From Membranipora membranacea (lineage: Eukaryota; Bryozoa; Gymnolaemata; Cheilostomatida; Membraniporidae), in the NCBI GenBank assembly GCA_914767715.1, contig OU612065.1, forward strand, positions 37,820,001-37,884,000: a DNA stretch of 64,000 nt. Direction: 5' to 3'. Every line of letters begins with the position of its first letter. The first letter of the stretch is position 1. A model generated the notes under the pieces. It saw nothing but the letters and a program-made list of their open reading frames with translations. It had not been told where the DNA came from and ran no database searches. Of the stretch, positions 56,516 to 64,000 are shown piece after piece. Position numbers and translations under genes: made by a program.

Positions 56516-56519
56516 AAAC

Positions 56520-58725
56520 AGAAATTGTTATGATCCCACAAAGAGGTTTGTCAAACTGGAAACAGGTGACCTAGTGGCAAAGTCTCCATCAGATCATTCT
56601 CATACATATCCTTGTATTGTGACGTATAATTTTGCATATTGCTATTTCTTTTTCTATTTCTTATTCATAACTTCTCAATTTCAAATCAAATTCTCAACTA
56701 GTTTTCACTGCATTTATAGTGATACAACATGAATAGATAGATGAGTCAAAAATGTTACTTTGCCTATATAAATGGAATTCTCATTCTCGATCTTCAAAAA
56801 GTTCAAACTGGAAGCGCAATACTTCCTCAGGACAATACATGAAATGAACATTCCAGATTAATAGACAACATGCACTGAAAGACAAATTGCATGTGATGTA
56901 TATGAGTTCTAGTGTTCGGATAACTGAAAAACGGGTAATAGGCATCATACCTTCATCTTAGCACTGTTTAAATTTGTTGATGTGACCGTCACTGCTCATT
57001 AAATTTATGCTGTGAACATAGCTTGTGCTGCGTCATCCGGTGGCAATCTTTATGCACATTATCAATTCGAAAATAAAAGCATCCTGGAAAGACCAGCATA
57101 TATCTAGAGAACATAGTTATCATCATCCATCCGTCATATGTGGCTGTTTTTGACATTACAAATAAAAATATCAATTTCGAAATAAAAATTGTGAGATGTG
57201 AAAATTTTAAACACGACAGCAATAATGTGATAGTACTCAGTGACACTGTCCAAAATAAATGTTCAAGAATATTGATAAGCATAGAAGATTTGAACGTGTT
57301 ACTGACATTTGTGACTGACGCATGTGGTGAGTCACGGGTATAACAATAAAAATCTATTTTTTCTCACTTAGTCATCATCAGATATGCCTTGACAGCTTGT
57401 GAGAAAGCAGAGACTGTCATGTATGTAAGTGATGATGCCTTCACTTACCAAATGAGCAAGTTTTTCTGTGTAGTCATCTTATCTGTCTATAAATATAGAA
57501 GTTGTACCAAATGTAGTATCACAGCTTCACACAAATGTTGTGGAGACAATTATTGTGTGAACCTGGACAAGGATTTCATAACATATTCTTGAGGAGTTTC
57601 TTTCTAAGTAGCAGGGAAGAAAAGCCATCGCACTCTGTCTGTATATTTCATATTTTCTTGAAACTTCTCGTTCGTGAGGGCCAAAATGTTCTGGCAAAAG
57701 AAGGGTGTTACTAAGAGCCCAGTTGCATAAACCAAAGGACAGTGAACTTATATAATGTGTATGATCCAAAAATCTTATCTTGTTTATCAAACGCTGGAAT
57801 TGTTAACCGCCGGAATTGGTACCAAAATTTATTTGACATTGTTGGACTGAGAGGTGGCAATCAAAACCATTTCAATGGACGTGACCATTATAAGATTAAA
57901 TTTTTGAGGAAAACTTGAATGGGTTTGAATGACGAGGTCAAATCCTGCCCATCAACAAATGAGACTTCTACTTGTTGACACTAAGTTTGAATTAAATTTG
58001 ATCATTAATAGGATTGATTGAAGGGGTAACCACCTAAATTGCCTTTGGGTTTTATAAGTTCTCCATTGTTTGGGACCATATTTTGTTCAGCATGTATGAA
58101 TTGATATAGATATATTTGAGGTCCATCTTAAAAGACAATTATATTCCAAATATTCTTATATATTTCAATACTGTTGGCTGAGTAGGAGCTTTGAAGAAGC
58201 TTTGCATTTTTATTGTCATTACCATTGCATTAATATTCCCTAAAGACAAAAAAGTCAAATCAACATAAAAAGTGTTTCTACACCATGGATTATCAATGTA
58301 GTGGATGTTTTATGCAGCGTCAAGAAACAGACTTAAGCAAGAGAAATGTAGTTCACCAACAAAATGACAGACAAAACCATCAAAAACATTGATAAAGATG
58401 ACTAATGATGATGCTTATTTTGGTTTATACCCATTATGACTCTGTTTTTTGCAAATTATCTAACGCTCAACTTTCATTGGAATTCATTCATCAGAATGAT
58501 GAGTTTTGTTTTCTGCGCTCACCGTAACCTTACAAAGCTTTGTATTCAATATTGCTAGTTAGTGGGAAGACAACACAGTAATCTTGTGCACTTTTGCTAA
58601 AATTTACTTCACATGTGAATTTCTCAGCAACCGGTACTCCGATTCCCATTCTGTTTTTTTCATAATACACGGAGTACCAAAGACTTTCGTAGCATTGCGA
58701 GAAGCCCCGTAAAATTTGATAAATT
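56520..58725. other. Intergenic with one weak repeat
   Basis: 57280-57500 is weakly similar, in the same orientation, to 62030-62270 (shared CACTTAGTCATCATCA and ATGCCTTGACAGC/ATGCCTTAACAGC blocks). No supported gene. Confidence 0.35.
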
Positions 58726-58729
58726 AGGA

Positions 58730-59100
58730 TTGATTAAAAAATATGTGTGCGGATCTAAAATGGACATCATTTCTGAAAGAGCTAGGGCAAAAAACTCTTC
58801 AGGAATTTGTTGGTTATAATCCATCTCACCATACAATCAATGTGCTTGTTGATCGGATTAAGCATGACATAGATAATCCACTGTTAATCCCCACGACAGT
58901 ACTTTAATCAGCTGCCTGTATATCCATGCTGCGTCAGTTTGAGGAAGACAAATTTAACTAAGCTTCAGCAGACACAGCTGAACTATATGGCAAAAAAAAC
59001 TATGAATCTCTACCTGTCTTAGAACAAGAGTAAATCAGAGATTAGCAAAGATTAATAAATAACAGCTCATTTTGCATTAAATGAGGACTGATGTATATGA
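58730..59100 (-). repeat. Diverged relic of the A/B/C downstream flank
   Basis: In inverted orientation relative to 9600-9960: GCAAAAAACTCTTCAGGAAT, ATCCATCTCACCATACAATC, ATAATCCACTGTTAATCCCC, CAGCTGCCTGTATA and CAGCTCATTTTGCAT occur in the expected order. No Asn/Gly gene or leader exon is found beside it. Confidence 0.55.
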
Positions 59101-59109
59101 CAGCTATTG

Positions 59110-59885
59110 GTGTTAAAAACGGAAGCTAAGCTGATTCTATACTTAGGGCAGGCTTCACTTGGTACATGTCTCCCTTGATTCCTTCCCATCATGTGCTTGG
59201 TTATCAGTAAAAGTTGACACTTGGTATTAACAATGGACGTTACTGTGTATCATTTGTGTTTTACTAGGTGTTTTTTGCCAGAAAATCTGCAGATGTCATG
59301 GTATTATCAGCTCAATTATGCTGATTTTATTGTAGCTTGCGTGGCTGTATCAGGCTTTGTAAACCTTTACACAAGCCATAAATTCCAGAAAGGGTTTTAT
59401 TTTTAGACTTTGATAGACTCCTGACGACAGCAATCACTATCTTAACTTGGCACATGTTTCCATTTTTTGCTTGACAGCAAGTGCTTGGATATCTGCTAAT
59501 GTTGACTGTTTATATTAGTAATCAAGGTTACCATGTAGATTGACTGAGATTGCTTTCAATATCAACAAAATTTTGATTGGATATTTCGAGGGAAAGTGTT
59601 GAGACAAATTTTCAATAAACACCAATCTCATATGGGAATTTCCTCTATCAGTAAGTGTAGGAATGAGATGCCGAGATGTTTCAATCACTACAACTATAGT
59701 TTGTTTGGTATATCTAAACCTGAAACTGGGGATTTTTGTGATAAAAATGTTCACCCTTTTAGTAAATCTATAGACTGATCAGAAGAACAAGATATCATCA
59801 TGGTTGAATAAAAGGATCATCAAAATCAGAAGTCACATCACCCGCCATGTACCGGAGAATGGGCGGCAAAATATTAATTACCTTA
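59110..59885. other. Intergenic, weak local duplication
   Basis: 59150-59230 and 59440-59520 share GGCACATGT/GGTACATGT, GTGCTTGG and GTTGAC blocks. Otherwise nothing is recognised. Confidence 0.3.
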
Positions 59886-59889
59886 TGGG

Positions 59890-60070
59890 CTAGGCTGCAA
59901 TGTCTGCCTCAGGTTGCTCTCTGTTTGCAGGCAGGTCGGAGCAAACCCGGGGGCAACCAAACCCAAGTAGAGCAGTCGAACCCACTGCCAGCATCACTTG
60001 CATTCTGAAGGACCGGCGCTCAAACCAACTGATCCACCTCCTACTCCTAAATTCAAAAGCAACCCCCCCC
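59890..60070 (-). mobile_element. tRNA-derived SINE (minus strand)
   Basis: On the minus strand an A-box-like TGGATCAGTTGGTTTGAGCG (60035-60016) and a B-box GGGTTCGACTG (59983-59973) are spaced as in a tRNA. A GC-rich body ends near 59890. A C-run at 60062-60073 lies at its 5' side. Confidence 0.65.
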
Positions 60071-60074
60071 CCCT

Positions 60075-62290
60075 TTTGTATTTATGCCAGCCATCTGAGT
60101 GTCCACATCTCTTGCCAACAGATATTATGATATCACTATAAAAATGATTGAAGTTAATCAAAAGAAGGCAGCCGATGTCTAGATTTTGGATAGGGTGATA
60201 CATTGCAAATTCTAACACCAAAACCAGAATCAGTATTTTGTGTGAGAACCTGGTGTATCCCCTCGATATTAGATGTACGCATATGAAATGAGCAGGATAT
60301 TTTGCTGACCAGCTTCATATGAAGTTGAGAATTGCCAAAGTTGTGATTTATTCGATATTGTTGATTGTTGTAGGAATTACAGGATAAAAATTATAATACA
60401 CGACACTTCCGTTTCATCCAAAAATAACTGAATCAATTTGCATTTTGATTAGCCCTTAAAGCTCTGCATAATGTCACATTCGCTGGTAAGCGTGATATAA
60501 ATGGTGTAGTCTGACGTGCAGAGAATAAAGTTTGAATAAAATGGAATTTGATTGATCTCTCAAAGCAAAAAATGAACGTAATCCATCTCAAAAACAATTG
60601 TCCGAGCGATAATGAGGGGCATGTGGTCAGCTTGGTGCTAAAAATAACAGCATTAAATGCAGCTGAGTTTACAGAGCCAGCCAACATCATTGTAAAGATG
60701 AAGAAATTAAGCAGAGACTAATTTCATAGATATAAATGTAATTATTTGATTGCAACTGAGCTGAGCTGAGCTTGATGAATTATGCAATTTTTTATTTGAC
60801 ATGCTAGCTGCATACTATCAACTCAAAGTTTGAACGTATGAGCAGCAAACTAAATATACAATTTAACGTAATCGAGATCACAAAGTAAATTTTGCCAGGA
60901 AGGACTAGATAGTGGCATTTCAAAATATTCAGAAGCTGTTACTGTATTATGATGTATCAGGTCCCATTTCCATATTTAATTATTTGGATTTGGCTCGCAA
61001 TCCCCTTGGTTGAAATATTTGTCTGATCTCGTCCCTTAATGGCATCCTACAACAATAGACTTAGAAGCCCTGTTGAATGTCAGATCATGTGATAGTGGTT
61101 AGCATATACATTGAGCGGAAAAGAGGCTTCAAGAAGATCGATTGACGGTACTAATCTCAGAGTGTAACTGTCAGAATTGAGACAGAATTGTGATTCATAA
61201 GAGTAATAATAGAAATCTATGATGAGACACTTTTCCATAGTTACAATGGCTTTGACAGTTTGATAGGAAGTATTTAACTGTCGAAAATGCCACTGTTGCA
61301 ACATGGCTTTCCTTACAAGGCATACTGTTCTGATTTTGCGGTAGGAAATAATTTTGATCGAAGATTTTAAAACCAGTGTGTATACCATTAAGACAAAGTT
61401 GACGCAGATGTTCTGATCACAAGGTTTCCTTTTAGATCCAGACACATATTTACCGCATTGTGAAGCATTTTGATCAAATATTTGGTTCCTACATCATCAG
61501 ACAACGTATGCAATATGACCACCAGGGTTTTGGGCAGCATTTAATCTTTTTTTCCCTACATGTAATAATAAAAATAAGTATTTCAAAATAATTACGAGCC
61601 TCTTGAATTTCGTTATGAATTTTGATTGTTGTCTGACATTGTGGACCAATGCTTTCTTGGAAATTGCATGTCTGACACAGAATATCATGTAAATTTTTTG
61701 TAGCCATCATTACAAAAGAAGTTCCAACAATGGAGGTATTGTATCAGGATGTGGTGAGCTTTTTACGTCAATCAGGAGGCAGAAAAAATTGCATATTTGG
61801 GATGTTTAAACCTAATAAACAACAAACGCAGGCAAATTTAATGTGTTTGCCAACATTGTAATGATGACAAAGTGCATAATAATATGCTTTACTTCCTCTC
61901 ATGACCTCTGTATATCTGTATTTGAGCACAGGAACCATGTGCTTCTTATGTTGGGAGACACTGGTATGTATAATTTATTGTTTCTTTCCCTTGCTTGCTG
62001 GTGGTAAGATGAAAACACCCCATCATGATTTTTGATTGACAGTGAACGTCTGAGAGGTTCACTCACCTATTTGATATGGTGAGATTATTAAGAGTGATAT
62101 GGAAAGATGTCTATTATTTGCCACTTAGTCATCATCACAAATGCCTTAACAGCATCTTGGGAGTAAATACTTTCATGTGTGCCAGCATTGAGGCCGCAAC
62201 TTCCGAAAAAGCAAAGTTTTTTAGTCTTTATGGCAATTGAATGCTCTATAAATATCTTAAGCAAATGTTTCACTCTTAAGTAGCACCAAA
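60075..62290. other. Intergenic, nothing firm
   Basis: A 121-codon minus-strand frame (61080-61445) has no recognisable motif and no splice support. A possible short exon near 61600-61690 (minus) is too weak to call. Confidence 0.3.
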
Positions 62291-62291
62291 A

Positions 62292-63340
62292 TTATATAAC
62301 AGCTTTAAACAGCTCAACATCGAGAAATCCATTGCAGCCAGGGACAAAGCATACCGCAAAGGCAGTTCTGGTTACAAGCAGCTCAAGGAGAAGGTTCAGC
62401 AAATGGTTCGAACTAGCAAGAGGAAATTTGTGAGCAAACAGCTGAATGACAACAAAAATGCTAAAAAGTGGTGGGCAACTGTAAAAAAAACTCACAACCA
62501 ACAACGAAAGCAGTCATTCAACCAATACAACAATGGTAAAAGAAGATAAATGCTCATCTGACTGTGATGTAGCCAAAACCCTCATTTCATATTTCAAGAG
62601 CGTTGGGGGAGAGGCAAGACAAGAATCCCCACCTAACACACCATCGACTTATACTCCTCTACAATACATCAGTCTGGCTGAGATAAAACTGCCGCTCAGT
62701 AAAATTTGCCAAACCAAGGCATGTAACACTCTAGATTTTCCATCCTCGGTGTCAATAGACGGATGTGAAGACATGTTTATACCGGTACAACATACTATAA
62801 TCAACACAATGCTAGACAGGGAGAGTATCCAGATATTTGAAAGAGAGCGGAAGTAAAACCACTGCCTAAAATCAAACAGCCTAGCCAATACAAAGATTAT
62901 CGGCCTATATCCTTGTTATTCCATCTCGGAAAACTGACCGAACAGATTATGATCAACAAAATGCGAGCTAAACCGCAGCAAATAATTGAGCCAACACAGT
63001 ACGCAATCAGGAGAAATTAGGCACCATAGACGCAATAATCCAGCTTTTCGACAAAATTCAAACCAAGTATATCCATCTACCATCCATAGTACTGCAGAAA
63101 ATAAACGATCCCGAATTCCACCCTCAGATTATCAGACTCATAGCAGACTTAATGAAAAGACATAAGCAGTGTGTGAAAATCGACAGCTCCACTATAGAAT
63201 ACATTGACATAAAATGTTGGAGCTCAACAGGGCACAAAAATCGGGACAATATTATGGCTCATATATATTAACGATCTCCTGGTTCCCAAGCTCAAAACTG
63301 TTAATTATGCAGATGATAACACGCTAGCGAGCCTATGATA
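62292..63340 (+). mobile_element. Degraded non-LTR retrotransposon, reverse-transcriptase fragments
   Basis: Plus-strand pieces in shifting frames: DKAYRKGSSGYKQLKEKVQQ near 62340-62400, KKWWATVKKTHN near 62470, LISYFKSVGG near 62580. The classic RT entry motif DYRPISLLFHLGKLTEQIM is near 62895-62955, a degraded STGHKNRDN region near 63225, and NYADDN, the catalytic YADD box, near 63302. Stops and frameshifts separate them, and segments between RT blocks are deleted. The order (linker, DYRPISLL, YADD) is that of CR1/Jockey-type pol. Confidence 0.75.
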
Positions 63341-63990
63341 GCCAATCAATTGTACCAGCCCACTGAACTCAATCCTGGAACAGCAGCTCACTCATAGCCT
63401 TATAAACAGTAATCACTCAATTTAGGAATACTTAATTGATTTTATGAACTCCTCAATCCTCTAAGAATTTAAGTTTATAGATGTCTATGTGATTTGCTAT
63501 GTGAAATGCTATGTGATTGGCTGTCCCTAGTAGAGGTTGCCATCTATACTGTATGACCACGTGATAGTCACCTGACTCAAACCGTTACAACAAGATGCAA
63601 TTATTCCGGATATAGTGCAGTCTCTAATAAAATATTCATTGATTTATGGATTTGTTTCATAGTGTTTTATTGTTTTATATTATCAAGACAGGCATAAATA
63701 AAAGTTGTCATGTTCGAAATAACAACCAAATAAAAGAAAAAGACACTAGTTTATACAAATTGTTGCTCACAGAAAATTGATTTTTTTAATAATCAAACAT
63801 TGCGCAAACTCTAAAAAGCTACTAGAGACTGAGCGCGATGTCAAATGAAAATTGTGAGAATGTCTATTGGAAAATACAGCTCCCTGATTGGAGAATGGTG
63901 AGTTGAAAATGCTATTCTAAGAATAGTACAATTCAATGTACCAGCCATTGAACAGACTGCTCTATGGTCAGCAAACAATCATATGCTCTT
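63341..63990 (+). mobile_element. 3' end of the same retroelement
   Basis: Begins with pol-terminal residues TELNPGTAAHS and a stop (63360-63400), then a 3' UTR nearly identical to the reverse complement of 42300-42870, including AATAAAATATTCATTGATTT. An internal deletion joins it directly to the YADD region. The copy runs out near 63950. Confidence 0.65.
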
Positions 63991-64000
63991 GAATGCTGAC

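Noticed and set aside
61080-61445. 121-codon minus-strand frame
   Set aside because: No domain, signal peptide or splice support, and composition like the surrounding DNA; not called as a gene.

Overview
The window is animal genomic DNA: AT-rich, GT-AG introns, TATA boxes about 30 bases upstream of short untranslated first exons, AATAAA poly(A) signals, PIF/Harbinger, hAT-like and non-LTR transposon remains, tRNA-derived SINEs and one 5S rRNA-like unit. I see no bacterial operons. A marine invertebrate is my best guess, but no single gene fixes the species. Genes are small and sparse; most of the window is duplicated or transposon-derived.

The main content is a dispersed cluster of small secreted proteins. 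Seven copies (2.6, 10.3, 24.9, 29.7, 35.7, 38.2 and 53.6-54.3 kb; both strands) encode a signal peptide, a Cys-Gly motif and a tract of 14-residue Asn/Gly repeats (type GSNGNGNGNGNSGG), three repeats in the short members and seven in the longest. They share one architecture: a TATA box, a conserved leader exon (core CAGAACACTGTTCA), a short intron in the 5' UTR, then the coding exon. Three copies encode an identical 73-residue protein and lie in three segmental-duplication units (A 9.4-12.4 kb, B 22.9-26.3 kb inverted, C 34.2-37.3 kb). The 29.7 kb copy has lost its start and stop codons. Gene-less flank repeats at 0.1, 5.1, 16.8, 31.4 and 58.8 kb look like relics of further units.

Two other genes were assembled exon by exon. 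One at 7.7-8.8 kb encodes a 93-residue secreted protein with a Gly-rich segment and a cationic V-x-V-T-V-P heptad repeat. One at 19.6-20.9 kb has five coding exons and encodes a 183-residue Cys-rich single-pass membrane protein resembling the Shisa/STMC6 group. An SGNH-hydrolase-like terminal exon lies at 44.1-44.4 kb.

Mobile DNA: two PIF/Harbinger copies (12.5-16.4 and 45.1-50.4 kb) are truncated at opposite ends; each carries the same 363/364-bp element, inserted independently with 9-bp target duplications. Others are a 250-bp MITE family, one copy of which has grown a (CACT)n array, a hAT-like MITE with an 8-bp target duplication, a degraded reverse-transcriptase element at the right end with a second copy of its 3' end at 42.3-43.0 kb, two SINEs, a 760-bp foldback at 3.3-4.0 kb, and a large inverted repeat at 30.6-34.2 kb with a tandem triplication in one arm. 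Long stretches (0.7-2.5, 5.7-7.6, 17.3-19.1, 26.3-29.4, 38.5-40.8, 51.2-53.5, 54.6-56.2, 60.1-62.3 kb) hold nothing I can identify.
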